Below, piece after piece: positions 12,312 to 23,665 of a stretch of DNA of 64,000 bases. The position numbers were made by a program, and so were the translations under genes. The notes beneath the pieces were generated by a model. It had not been told where the DNA came from. It saw only the letters and a program-made list of their open reading frames with translations, and made no database searches. Each line of letters opens with the position of its first letter. The first letter of the stretch is position 1. The stretch comes from Ceraceosorus guamensis (Eukaryota; Basidiomycota; Exobasidiomycetes; Ceraceosorales; Ceraceosoraceae), in NCBI RefSeq assembly GCF_003144195.1, contig NW_020290033.1, forward strand, positions 153,525-217,524, in the 5' to 3' direction.

Positions 12312-13218
12312 TCAAACGGCCGATTGTCGTGTGCCTGCCAGCTTGTCCAGCACCTGCAAAAGCGGGCAAAGCCGGACAATGTTGCCGGAATGAGCATGAG
12401 CAAGGAGGAGGCCGATGCGTGAGGCCCTGATCCTCCACGGCTATCGACGCGTCACTCACCCCTCTGACCACGGGCAGACTCAATGCTGGACCGATGAATG
12501 GTAACTGTCTCAAGAAATTGAGAATGACGGGGAAAAAGTCTCTGTAGGGATGCGCGTGTGGGGCAACGTCGTGGGAAACGGGAAAAGGTGGTTGAGCGTT
12601 TGGACACCTTCGAAAAAGTTGAAGCGCGCGAACGAGCGCGCCAAATCTGCTTTCCTTAGGGACTGAGCACCCAGCGCCCTTTGCTCTCCCCTCCTCGATA
12701 CGACCGACCAGGCTGCAAGTAGTACGTCGGCCGCTTGCAAGTCTCACTCACCCGAAGAGGTTCAAAAATCCAACAATCTCGATGAGCATGCCGAAAAAGG
12801 TCCACTTGGCAAAGACGAGCAGCATTCCCACGAAAAAGCACACCGTTCCCCTCAATTTTTGTTTGCGAGCGAAAAAGTAAAACGTCTTTTGAGGACCTAT
12901 TAGGAGCGTTATTCCGGCTGTGAAGAGGACGTTGCCTAGTGCTAGAAGTGCCGCATCGAAGAAGAGCAGGATACCTAGCACGAGGAAGAGCGAGCCGAAA
13001 GAGACTAGCGCTGCTCCGATCTCTGCGGAGGAAAGAAGAGAGAGGATTGCGGCATGGGCGTGTGAGACAGCTCCTGGCCGGGCTCGACGAACGCACCCCA
13101 TCGAAGCGCATTTAAGGACCCTCGTGCTTGTTTCCGGTTCCCCCCGTCCCCGACCAGCTCTTCTGCTTTGCCATGCTGATGTGTAAGCTTACTCACTTTG
13201 CTGATCTGTGAGCCACAT
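12312..13218 (-). CDS. GOT1: Got1 homologue, Golgi traffic protein
   Basis: Small four-span membrane protein of ER-Golgi and early Golgi membranes that helps COPII-dependent transport. Four exons (13218-13197, 13022-12752, 12541-12460, 12353-12312) joined across introns of 174, 210 and 106 nt give exactly 138 residues, the length of yeast Got1. The first exon is only 22 nt and encodes MWLTDQQ plus one base. The splice yields MWLTDQQKIGAALVSFG, matching the family N-terminus. Hydrophobic spans follow, with the signature LLIGPQKT in between, then EIVGFLNLFG and DFFPVILNFLRQLPFIG. The last exon encodes VLDKLAGTRQSAV. It is divergent from APC5, about 1 kb away. Confidence 0.93.
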
Positions 13219-14226
13219 CTTCCTCTACTGCCCTTCCGCTAAATTCCAAGATTTCCTGCGCGAAATGGCTTCAAATCACAAGACCTCGACGTTCGTGTTC
13301 TCCCCCACAATTGTATCGCGTCGTGAGCGTGATAGGGCGAGCGCGCACAAAGGCACACAAAATAGCCTGGAGAGGGAAAATGGCAGAAGAACCTTGCTGA
13401 ATCGAGAGAGAGGCGGGACTGCCGACGTGTGAGATGAATGCCAGCTCTCTGAGAGATGTCGTGCGCAGCGCTTCGAACGAATGTGGCGGGTTGAGCTCTC
13501 GGGGCGGAAGCTGCGTGAAGCGACGAAGCGGGTTCGTTTCGGTTGCGTCGAGGAGCAAGGCGGGGTGCGATACGGAAGCGAAAGATGAGGGCCACGATTC
13601 CGCGTGAGTGTGGATGTGATGGAGCGTTGACAAGGTTGGCAGGCAGCCGGAGCAGATGGAAATCAAATCGCTTTCGGGTTTGCAAGCAAGCTCGTTGCCA
13701 ATCGTGAACTTTGGCCCCCCCTCCACGCGATTCGCTCCGGAAATTAGTTGTTTGGGCGCGATGGATGGATGGTACGAACGCTGTTGCTGCTGCTGCTGCT
13801 GCTGGCTGCTGGCCGGCCGGTCGCGCGGCGCGCAGCTCGATACACGCGCGACGCGGCGGGAAGTTCGGCAGGGATGCATGCGGCATGCGTCTTGTCGAGG
13901 AGAGGCAGAGAGACGGGAGAGGCTCTTTCAGCGTGTCCTCCACTAGTCAAGCTCACCATTTGCACTTCATTGCTTGGCTCTCGACTCAACTGTGACTCCA
14001 GCAGGATCCATCGAAGACGCGCCGCAAACTTGGAGACGGGAGCGGCAAGCCGGTCAAGTCAAGCATTGGGGAGAAGTAGGCGGCAGGTGCTTTGCAGTTG
14101 TCCACATTGCAGTATGGGTATGGTCTTCATCCTCCAACCCCCGAGCGCCTGAAGAGTCTCGTCAAACGCGGAGATCGCACGCATTCACATTGTTGCGCAT
14201 TCGAAATCGGAGCTTGCTTTCCAGAA
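13219..14226. other. Divergent intergenic region GOT1/APC5
   Basis: No supported gene. A seven-copy CTG run lies at 13783-13804. A 234-codon open frame on the minus strand (13239-13943) has no domain and looks like upstream sequence. A possible extra N-terminal extension of APC5 in this gap could not be decided. Confidence 0.5.
13783..13804. repeat. CTG trinucleotide run
   Basis: About seven CTG units in non-coding DNA between GOT1 and APC5. Confidence 0.7.
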
Positions 14227-17200
14227 ATGCCAGCACATCTGCCCGCGTCCGTCGCGCGTCCTTGGCCGAGTCAATTCGCTGTGCTTCTCGCTCTGCAGTA
14301 CCTGTCGCTTCGACAATCAGAATCGGCAAAAGAGGCTTCAAATCAAGCAAGATCACACAACATCATTGCACCTTTGGATCCGGACTCGGACGAGGGAAAA
14401 GAGTACGACGAGAAGCTGTGGATGTTCTTGCTGAGGGAGGCTCATGGAATCGAAGGCGAGTGGCCTTCCTTGACGGACTTTTGTAGCGCTTTGGACGCCG
14501 CGTGCCCGCTTGTTGTGCTCGCGAATGAGCAGACAAAGAGGCAAACCTGCTCTTGCACCGAGTACATCGTTAAACAGGTTCGTTTGGTTGGCGTGCGTGG
14601 GCGACACGCCAGGCAAGTTACGATACTCAGCCCTCATTTCCGCCCTTTTAGTTCGAATCATTCGACACCGCACTTGGCTTGGCACACTTCTTGGATGGTG
14701 AGTGAGATTCTGTAGCCGCGCTCTCTTCAGCGACAGCAAAGGGCTCAAGTGCCTCTGTTCATCAGGTCTGGAAGCACTTGTGCAGCCGAGCGACGACTCC
14801 GGTGCTTCTTCCTCTTCCTCTGCAGAGCTCCTTACTCGACGCTCACGCTTTGGTATTCTCGTGCGAAGGGCAAAGGTGCAATGCAGTCGTCTGGACGACG
14901 AGGGTCTCTTGGCGTTGAAAAAGGAGCTCAAAAGCTGGCGAGGGGGAAATTATACCAGACCTTTGAGCGATAGGGAGATGGCATGGGAGAGGTGGGTCGG
15001 TATGCGCTAATGCGTCGCTAAGACAGCATTGACGATACCGTTTTGCCGTGCATGCCGTCTTGCCCTCAGATACATACAGGCCCGCAAACGAGGAGACTAC
15101 TCTGCGGCATTTGAGGCGCATCACAGATTCTTCGATCTACATCCGAGAGGAGCAGACAGGTGCGTTCTCCCAATCATTGCAACCTTGCGCCATGCATCAC
15201 TCGTACAATCGTCTTTTTGCACCCTTCCTTGATAGTCTACTGCATCAGCATGCCCTCTTGCACCTGGCACATTTTCACTACGATCACCGAGAATGGCAAG
15301 AGGCCAGACATGTGAGGACAGCGCACCCAAATCAGATACAAGGTTGGCGCTGACATGAGCTGCGTGACAGTCGCTCGATGGGGCAATACACGTGGCGCGT
15401 TTGCTCTCCGATTCTCAGTGCATCACAGCCTGCGACTCGTAAGTCTTCCAAAAGGCCGTGCTCAAGTGACTCTTCTCACCGAGGCTTTTGCACCTTGTTC
15501 GTAGGCTTTCTCGCCGACTAGAAGCACATGAGCCGGGAAGCTCGCGCAAGCCTCGGCCGACTGCAAGACCTCCGTTCGAAGCTGATGATATTTGGGAGGC
15601 GGCTCGTGATGTTCACATGGTGCGTCAGCGGTAAAAGGTCCCGCTCACCTCGAGGCCTGCCTGCGACTCGATTGCTAATGCCGACAGGCCATTCCATCGT
15701 AGGGAGTCCCACCAGCAGTCGTTTATGGCCGCTTGATGGACGCGGTGTGGGCGTCAAATGCGCGATCTCAAGTAGGCTCAACGAAGCTTCAAAGTACGGG
15801 TCCGGACTTGCCGCGCACCGAAATTGCTTGTACCTCCACATCTATAGCTGCTAGCGTTGCATCTCTCTGGTCCATGATGGGCCATGAATCAGTGGCGGAT
15901 GCCTGGAGAGGGGTAGCATTGGAAGAGCAGGGGGACGTCGAGATGCGTATCGCTGCAGAGTGCGGCGAAGCGTGGAAGGTGCGTTCCTGTTTCTAGGTCT
16001 CGGCCGATTTGCCGCTCGATGGGCTTACACGATACTCACTTTCAGTTGGCAGAGAAGGGCTCCTTCGAGAATTCGTTGGAGGCGTTGTTTCGAGATGAGC
16101 TAGTGGATGCGCTAGAAGCGCATCTCCTGCCAAGATGGACCTCTCAGATCCTGCGCATCATGTGGCTCAGGGCAAGGCGCCGAGGCGATCTTTTTGCTAT
16201 GCGCTTCTACACGCTAGCAGATCCCAACGTGGAAGCAGATGTGGACGGTGCGGACGAGGCGAACGGAATTCGATCTGCTAGGCGAGACGAGCAGACAGAG
16301 CCGGACGAGCCTGCCCAATTCGACGAACCCTCGGCAGACTCGAAGATGCTTAGCCAACTGAAGCAAGCTCGCACCCTCTTCGTAAGTCCTCCTCACCTTA
16401 ACGAGGCTGACTTCTCTAACCAAACACATGGCATATTTGTACCGATCACATGCCATTCTGCGCTTCGCTGCCATATAGGAAGCGGACGCTGCTGCGCACT
16501 CTCTCGATCAGTGCTTGACCGTGCTCGTTGCGGCGCAGAAAAGTGGTCGTGCGCGGATCTGGAGAGGCGCAAGAGTCTTACTAGCAGAATTACAAGCGGG
16601 TCCCCTCCGATTGGGAGAGAGCGCTTGTCTTACGATGGAGGAGATTCTACCACGGGTGAGATGCGTGGACTAGACCCTGCTCTGGAGCCACTCAGCCACT
16701 CATTTAATCTGGGACCATTTCACAGTGCCTTGCCGATCATGATGCGGAGCGAAAGGCAGACGCAATGTTTGCCTATGCCAAGGCAATCTTGGCCAAAGAT
16801 CGAGATGAGGGTGAGCGAACGTGAGGAGAGGCTAGAACCCAATGCGAATGATACAAATGCTTTCTCCGCCCGCACAGAAGGATCGAAGCGGGAAGCCTCG
16901 CAATGGTTCGAACGAGCTTCGCAGCGTAAGTATTTCGAGACTCGAAATACTTGGGAATCGGGGCTCCGATTCCGCTGAAGCTTTTTTTTTTCCCGCGAAT
17001 CTGCCCCCCTCCCAGAGTACGCCGATGCGGGCGCAAACGTCTCGCAGAGCAAAGCCCTCTATTATTTAGGCAGACTGCTGTTAGAGCTGGGCGAGGAGGA
17101 AAGAGCTGCTTGGTGGGCCGAACGACTGCACGAGGTCGAAATGACACTCCAGCACTTGGAGCAGGCGAGCACTCTAGACGAGCTCGATCGCGACGTCTTC

Positions 17201-17257
17201 GAGACGATGCAGGCTGTGCAAGCTAGGATCGCTGTTGGTAATGCCGATGACCTCTGA
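14227..17257 (+). CDS. APC5: Anaphase-promoting complex subunit 5 (APC5)
   Basis: Scaffold subunit of the APC/C ubiquitin ligase that drives mitotic exit. I reconstruct 13 exons: 14227-14577, 14652-14697, 14766-14991, 15070-15159, 15236-15311, 15371-15438, 15505-15619, 15703-15978, 16046-16381, 16479-16655, 16726-16810, 16878-16925 and 17016-17257. All phases agree and the product is 711 residues (human 755). An N-terminal PSQFAVLLALQYL segment matches the TPYKIAVLVLL region of human APC5. The diagnostic TPR block reads ALLHLAHFHYDHREWQEARH, followed by a small helix with ARLLSDSQC. The C-terminal repeats include SKALYYLGRLLLELGEEE. The exon 1/2 junction uses a less usual GTTCGT donor. The start ATG gives a fitting N-terminus, but an upstream start is possible. 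Intron 12 contains two inverted repeats (see separate entry). Confidence 0.88.
16928..16973 (+). repeat. Two adjacent inverted repeats in an APC5 intron
   Basis: Arms 16928-16939 and 16941-16952 are perfectly complementary over 12 bp around one central base. Immediately after, 16954-16961 and 16966-16973 are perfectly complementary over 8 bp with a 4-base loop. The donor GTAAGT of this intron begins at 16926, so it overlaps the first arm. Confidence 0.85.
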
Positions 17258-17345
17258 AAGGCCCATCGTTTGACGGCGCCGCGTCCTGCAACATGCTTCT
17301 GACCTGCAATGTGACCAAATTCAAAATTCACGGAGCGGCGGACGT

Positions 17346-17370
17346 GGGGAGGCTGGGGAGGGGGGGGGGG
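17346..17370 (+). other. G-tract cluster in the APC5/arrestin 3' gap
   Basis: Runs of four, four and eleven G at 17346-17349, 17355-17358 and 17360-17370 could form a quadruplex. It lies in the 220-bp convergent gap between two genes. Confidence 0.45.
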
Positions 17371-17478
17371 CATCACACATACGCGAGGCATTTATCATCC
17401 TTGTTTTATTTTCTTCGGAGGGTGACATTTATTCCTGTCATTGCAATGCAAGCGCGTCTGCGCTTACGACTTGACACA

Positions 17479-20400
17479 TCACTGTCCAGCGTCGCCGCTT
17501 GGCTCGCGCGTTCCTGACTCGCCACTGGCATGTCGCAGCGATGCGTAAGTGGGTGGGGGTGGCAGATCAGTTCGAGCGCCCTGTGAGGAAGAAGAGGCGA
17601 TGCCTGTGCCGGGTTCGCCGCTGCCATTGGAGATGGCCGAGCTGGTCCTACGCGCTGCAGTCGTTCCGTCTTGCTCCCCGTCGAGGGGTGGAGGTAGAGA
17701 ACCTCTCCTCATTGCTCTAATGACGCCTTCGCTGGTCGAGCCGTCCGCCTCGCCGTTGGAGGCGGCAATACGATGAGCGCTTCCTTGGCTGGGAGCTCTG
17801 GCTCTACTGATGCTGCGAGAGATGGATCTGCTGATGCTTCTGCCCGATCTGATACTGCTCCTGCTAGGACTTCGAGCCAATCCTCCATTGCTTTCAGGCA
17901 GCTCTCCGATCTTGCCGTGCGAGCGCAATTGGCCTACAGGCGCATCGATCGAGTATCGATACCCACCGCTGGGTGCGGGCGGTATCATCTGTCTTTCCCT
18001 CTCCGCCAAGTCCTCGGTGCTCAGACCGCACACGCACGCATCGTGCCCTTCTCCAGTCGCAGGCAGAGCCGTATTCAACCAAGAGCCAGGCTGAGAATGT
18101 TGAGGTGCACCAGCTCCGATCATGACCGAATTGGCAGAGGCGCTTTGAAGGTGTTCGTGCTGCAAGGCCAAGTCGTAGGGCATCGTAGCGCTCCTTGCGC
18201 TCGGATCCTGCGCAGAGTACTGCGGAAGAAGCACGCTGTCAAACGCGACGCAGCAGCTGGGCAGAAGCACTGGCTGTCTGAGCGCAAAGACTTTGAGCTT
18301 TCTTTCGTGTTCTGGCGCAAACGCGTCTCGACTATGCACAACCTCGACCAGTAGCTGATGCGTATATCGGATGCTGCTCTTGGAGCCCGCCACGGTGCTT
18401 GCTCTCGTCTGATTATCGTGAGGCATTCGAGCGACACCTTGAACAGACCATGCGTCTTCAGCTCCCGATCCGACTCGATTCGGATCTCTCACCAACCCTT
18501 CGCTCTTCTTTCCGTCACCTGGACCATGAGGATCTTTCGGTCTTGGTGGTACCCAACCCTTCTCCCAAAGTTTGTGCTTGTGCAAAGGCGCTTTTTGCAC
18601 GCCTTTGCGTCTGGTGCGCACTTCGACAGTCGTTTCCAGCGACACGCGCACAAGATAGACCAGCAGCTCTCGCGGCGGTGTCGGCGAGTGAATGTCGATG
18701 TTGAAGATGCTGAAAATGAGGTGAGACGGAGGAGGGGTCAGACTCTTGAATCGATGAAGCGGCTGCAGAGATGCGCATGGCTCACCCCCCAACGCTGATG
18801 TTATTGGAGGTGCAGGCGATGGAGACCACGCCAAGAGTAGGATGCACATCATTGTACAGCACCATGAGCGGCGTAGGCCCACCATCAGGAGCAGGATTTA
18901 CTAAGGAGCACGTATCAGAGATCAGCACTGGGTGTTGAGATGCAGCGCGCGCAATACCAAATGCTCACCTACGGGGAACGTGTCTCTCCAGCCTTCGACA
19001 CTGCTCTTCGCTCTACCAGCCCCGTACGCGGAACCTTTGATAGTGTAGCGCACCCGTCCGTATGGACTGCGCTCGTAAGGCGGGGAATCGGCGGGTATGA
19101 TAAAGGCAAACTCGAAGCTGTACGAGAGACGAAGCGTCAGTTCGACAGTCTTTCGCAGCGATCCTGCGAGCGCATGTACGCGTGTTCATGCGAGGTTCAC
19201 AAGAACTACTTCTCGCTGACTTCTCGCAAAGCTCGATGACTCACCCATGAACGCCTTTCTCCAACCAAATACCCTCCTTTTCATCGTCTTCCTCTCTATG
19301 AGCCAAAGTTGGGTCGGCGCTAGGGGTTCTGCCTCCATTCCTAGCCGGAGCAGTGCTAGAGCTTCTAGCTGCGCCTCTCAGACCAGCTCCTCGAGAGGCT
19401 GATCTAGCTGCTCTGCCGAAAGGCCAGCCCACGCTTGCGCTTCTAGATCCTGATACAGCTGCAGAAGCCGAGCCGACCCCTCCTCGTCCAGGTCCCAGGC
19501 GTGAAGCCCGCGAGCTACCGTGCTCTTCATGGCTTGGACTCGACGCTGTCATCGCTTGGCCAGTACGTGCGGCACCCAGACCACCCCGACCTCGGGCTGG
19601 TACATGTTCGGCGGGCGAGCTAGGAGTCGAGGGTCCACTTGCGGAAGGATTGTGCGGATCCATCGACATCGATGACACGCGTTCCGCCGTGGCGGACAAG
19701 GACGATCGGCCTCGTGCATCTCCGTCGCAGGCGGCAAAGTACGAAGGAGCCTCGTCGTCGCCAATCGGTGTGACCGACTCTGATCCACGGTGCTCAAAGG
19801 AGACGCTATGCCTCGGCGTCACACCGCTCTCGTTTGGACGCACGGCAGGCATGCTACGAGTCGGACTGGGAATCGGCGAGTTGGGCGTGGCGGTGTTGGC
19901 GCTAGGACTCAAGGCTGGAGAGAAGCCCATGATTGGACTAGCGGCGCGACTTGCGGGTCTAGAGCTGGGTCTGCTGGGTGGTTGAGAGGGCGGTCGACTA
20001 TTCGGCCGACTACCTGGTCTACCGCGCGAGACTGCTCTGACGAAAGCGGCTCCCAAGCCACCCAGCGCGTTGTGATGGTGCGAATGTTGAGAAGCAGCAT
20101 TATCCTCGGAAGCCGAGACATCTCCCGATCCTTGCCGAACTGGACTGGCTCTCCTGCTGAGGCTCACCACCGGGCTTGCTCGTCTGCTCCTGGCTGCCGT
20201 GCGACCACGAGGCTCGTCCGCCTCGGCAATGGTCGCACCGGCTGGCGCGACTGATGCATCTCTCCTTCTGCTGACGCTCCTCGCATTCCCACCTGCGCCG
20301 CTGCTCGGACCTGCAAAGCCAATCTGCACACTCTTCTCCATCAGCACCGTGTCCTCCCATCCTAGCGGTGCATGTCCAGCGAGGGAGTTGAGTTCGCGAA

Positions 20401-20708
20401 AGTCTGGCAAGATGGCTACGGTTTGAACGGCTTTGAGCTTGACCTTGATGCCTTGAATGTGCCGAGCGTGTGGGACGTAGAGCTCCACCAGTCCTCGTAC
20501 TATCTCATCTGTCGCGGTAGGAGGGGCAGTGTCGGAAGATGCGGTGGTAGGTGGACGCAGAAATACGAGGTTGGACAAGAGATGAAGCTGAAGAGTTGAA
20601 TGAGAAGAGTGTGAGGGTAAGGCGAGAGCTCTCGCGCAACTGCTCGACGCAGCCACGCCTCGTACTCACCTTGATCTCACACGGCGCAGAAATGAGGCTG
20701 GAGAACAT
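17479..20708 (-). CDS. Alpha-arrestin, probable ubiquitin-ligase adaptor
   Basis: Arrestin-related trafficking adaptor. The family links Rsp5/Nedd4 ubiquitin ligase to plasma-membrane transporters for endocytosis. Five exons (20708-20670, 20587-19245, 19117-18969, 18900-18786, 18709-17479) give 958 residues. Arrestin strands are split among exons: SNLVFLRPP and VRGLVELYVP near the start, then WLEKGVHGFEFAFIIPADSP joined across intron 2, then PPYERSPYGRVRYTIKGSAYG. The C-terminal sandwich includes PTPLMVLYNDVH and NIDIHSPTPPRELLVYLVRV. Two long Ser/Pro/Arg-rich insertions, one after the first strands and one in the last 250 residues, make it larger than most. A PPTY motif at 934-937 matches the PPxY signal bound by WW domains. 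I cannot say which yeast ART or Rod it corresponds to. Confidence 0.82.
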
Positions 20709-21849
20709 GACGAAGGTGGCCGAGGTTGAAAGGAAAAGATGGAGGAGATTTTGTTGGTGCTCGTGAAAGGCAGCGCCGTCGCAGTGCTATCCACCACCTC
20801 TGCACCTCTTCATCAGCGCGGCTGACGTCCGGATCTTGCTGCTCGCGCTCGCGAAGATTGTCGATCCGGTCTTGGGTGCTGCCGAAGGGCGGGAGACCAG
20901 ATCGTGGTGCAGACTCAAAACTGCAGCGTTCAGTCTATGATCTTTGCAGCTTGATCAAGGCTGTGGTGCGTAGTGGATGTTGAGGTCCAAGGGGCAGAAC
21001 GGCTGGGTCGAAGAATGGGTGAAGGAAGAAATCACAATCGTGAATCGTGAATGCGAAGCTTGTCGCCTTCGCTGCGTGGCCTAGACTCGTGACTGGTACC
21101 GGTACATGAAGCTGCCAGAAGACGAACGGGCATACCTCATGCCATGTCTTCACTCACAGCAGCCAGTCACGAGTCACGAGTCTTTGAAATTCAGGCACGG
21201 CGGGACCTCCTGCTGCTTGGCGCTTGCTGCTGCTCTGCAGTCAAGAAGTTTTGAGTCGTGAGTGTGCGCATATGAATTGGAAGCGCCCGCCGGCAAGACA
21301 CGTGAGTCGATTCTTGATTCAAAGCCGTTGAGGATCTTGAAGTCAAGTCACGAGAGTAAGTCAAAAGTGCTGCTGCTCGCTATCTCCATTCATCGTGAAT
21401 CACAATTTTGTGTGGGGCTAGTCGTCTCGGGCCGCTCGATCGGGGCGTTGAATGGAGCGAGCCTTGATGAGAAAGTTGACTGACGGATTCAAGATTCGTG
21501 ATTCCCAGCTCTACACTTTTCGACTTCGATTCAGGATTCTTCATTGGCATTCGCAAGAGACTCAAAATTCCAACTCCACTCATCCAGAGGGAGCAGGTAA
21601 GACATACCTAGATGGTGAATGATCTAGCATCGAAAAAAAGACAGTTCAGCAGCACGTATCTCACTGCAAGATCCTTCAAGCATGATATGTATGCGTAGCA
21701 AATCGGAACAGATCGTTCATGACAAAGCAACCACGAGACGCATCGTCCTAGTCAAAATACAGCAAGAGGCCAGCCATCCCAAATGAGGCGCTTTCGAAGA
21801 CGTTTGGTGCTCGAATGTCGTGCGCTTTGGTTTAAAGCTCCTTTGGGGC
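20709..21849. other. Gap between arrestin and AAAP permease
   Basis: No gene supported. This is the promoter side of the arrestin and the 3' side of the permease. It has one of the densest sets of CGTGA/GAGTC words in the window. Confidence 0.6.
21031..21551. repeat. Cluster of CGTGA/GAGTC words
   Basis: Examples are AATCGTGAATCGTGAATG (about 21037-21054), GTCACGAGTCACGAGTC (21165-21181), GAGTCGTGAGTG (about 21253), GTGAGTCGATTCTTGATTC (about 21302), ATCGTGAATCACAAT (about 21393) and GATTCAAGATTCGTGATTCC (about 21485). Words appear on both strands and sometimes overlap in tandem. Confidence 0.6.
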
Positions 21850-23665
21850 TCAGACGGCATTATTGGCGCAAGAAAAGGGGCTCTTGACCGATCCCAAGGC
21901 GTAGCTATCGATGATGGCCTGCACAGAGGTGTAGCAGCCAGGGCCAAAGACGAATAGTCCAGCAAAGATGAGGAACACGTTAAAGATCGTTTCCGCTTTC
22001 CTCAATATGCTCTGCCCCTTCCACAATTGACCCTTGTTCATGCTCAGGTACGCCTTGCCCCAAAAGATGAAACCAAAGAAACCGTCGAAGAGGGCGCTCA
22101 TTAGACTGACGAGAACGCCGAAGAAGGGCACAGCTTCGCCGATGATCCAGCCAAAGACCCAGGTAGAGGCGCAGCAGGCAATCCAGATGATCCAGCCCTT
22201 TACTGTATTGTTGTTGTAGTGCTTCGTGCCGAGGGTGATGCGGTTGAATAGATACTTGGCAACCACGCTGCCATAGAGACATCCAATGATGATAGATGTG
22301 ACCAGGACAAAAGAAAAGGAGATCTGCTTGTACAGCTTGGGCAAGATGGCCACGGCGGGTGTCTCTGCGTACTGGCCTGCGAAAGCGTAGACGTATATTC
22401 CCACAAACAAGAAGAGGAAGAACTCCATCGCTGTCGTCGCATAAAGAGCTTTGGGAAAGTCGTTGGGATTCTTCATTTCCGAGATGAAGCTTGGATACAT
22501 GATCTGCCAAGGAAAGCGGAAGAGCGTCAGTCACACCGACCAGCGCTTGCGAGCCACACGAGCATGCTGCTGACCTGTCCGACCCATGTAAACAGCTATA
22601 CGAGAACATGGCCAGCACGTCGCTTGGGGGGGTGAGCATACTGCTTCGCTTGTGCCAGATCGTGGGTCAACTTACAATGTTCAGGAACGCGTTGAAACCT
22701 TCGACAAAGGTTGTGCCTTCTGGTGCCCACGCCGTGATCCTGACCGGCTCGTCCGGCTTGAGACCAGCAGGATTTTTGCCAATGATGCCGGTAAAGACGA
22801 TGACGAGAACGATGCTGATGAACATGCAGATGGCCGATACCACGCCCAAAATGGCGACTTGATCCAGCTTCCTCGGCAGGGTGCCCAAGAAGCAGACGAT
22901 CAGGACGACGATGCTGAAGACGAGCGTGCAAGTGCCGTGATCGGACAAGACGTTCAGCACTTCGGATCCGGTGAGGGTGTGCAAACCCATGATGAAGCAG
23001 TTGTTGAGGATCAGCGCAGCTCCAGTAAGCTCGTAGGCCAACCAATGCTTTCCGAACAGGTCTTGTCCGATATCGGCAATGTGTAGCAGGTGTGGATTCT
23101 TCATGCAGTACCGCCATAGCGTCATGCTGGTATAGAGCGCAATGATCCCAAGGCCCAAAGTCGAGAGGATTCCTCCGGCCATGCCCAGATATCTGAAAGC
23201 CCAGGGAAAGGACAAGATAGCCAGACAGACGTATTCGGTGAAGAGCAAGCAGGCACACCGTTGCCATGACATGGTCTGCCATAGACGAGCATGAAGCGCG
23301 GCTGGAGCGTCAGCGCAGGAAGCGAAACTCCACTGGTCGAGATAAGCCAAAGCATCGCCATCGCATGATCCGCCCGAAGCTCGAACGTACTCTTCGCGCC
23401 TCGCGCCGCATCGTTCGCCACGACGACTCACTCTATATTGGATTTCGCCGCTTTCCTGAGCATTGGAGACCACCCGGACCACAGCGTGCACATCCTTGGG
23501 TTCGCCCTTTTCAGGGTCCACATCCGACGAGGCTTTACGCTCCACGACAGTACCATCCACTTGCGCGCCAGGGCTCGAGGGTGTCGAATCCTCAGCTGCA
23601 GCCCTGTCAACGACTTTGGGAGCACCAGCAGGGAAGATCTTCCCGACGATGCGTAATCTGCCCAT
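21850..23665 (-). CDS. AAAP-family amino-acid permease
   Basis: Amino acid/auxin permease family transporter, predicted in the plasma or vacuolar membrane. Four exons (23665-23432, 23275-22676, 22595-22575, 22503-21850) give 502 residues. After a hydrophilic N-terminus of about 80 residues the chain enters the transporter core with TMSWQRCACLLFTEYVCLAI and LSFPWAFRYLGMAGG. About eleven hydrophobic spans follow. Exon 3 is a 21-nt microexon encoding exactly LFTWVGQ, which joins FNAFLNI to IMYPSFISEMKNP, the conserved block of this family. The substrate cannot be read from the sequence. Low-affinity aromatic or neutral amino acids are common for fungal members. It is followed at 26860 by RPC25 on the same strand, 1.9 kb upstream. 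Confidence 0.9.

Noticed and set aside
13239-13943. 234-codon open frame on the minus strand upstream of GOT1
   Set aside because: No recognisable domain, rich in Arg/Ala/Pro, overlaps the likely GOT1 promoter and the CTG run.
19353-19985. 210-codon plus-strand frame opposite the arrestin exon
   Set aside because: Antisense of the disordered arrestin insertion, without any domain.
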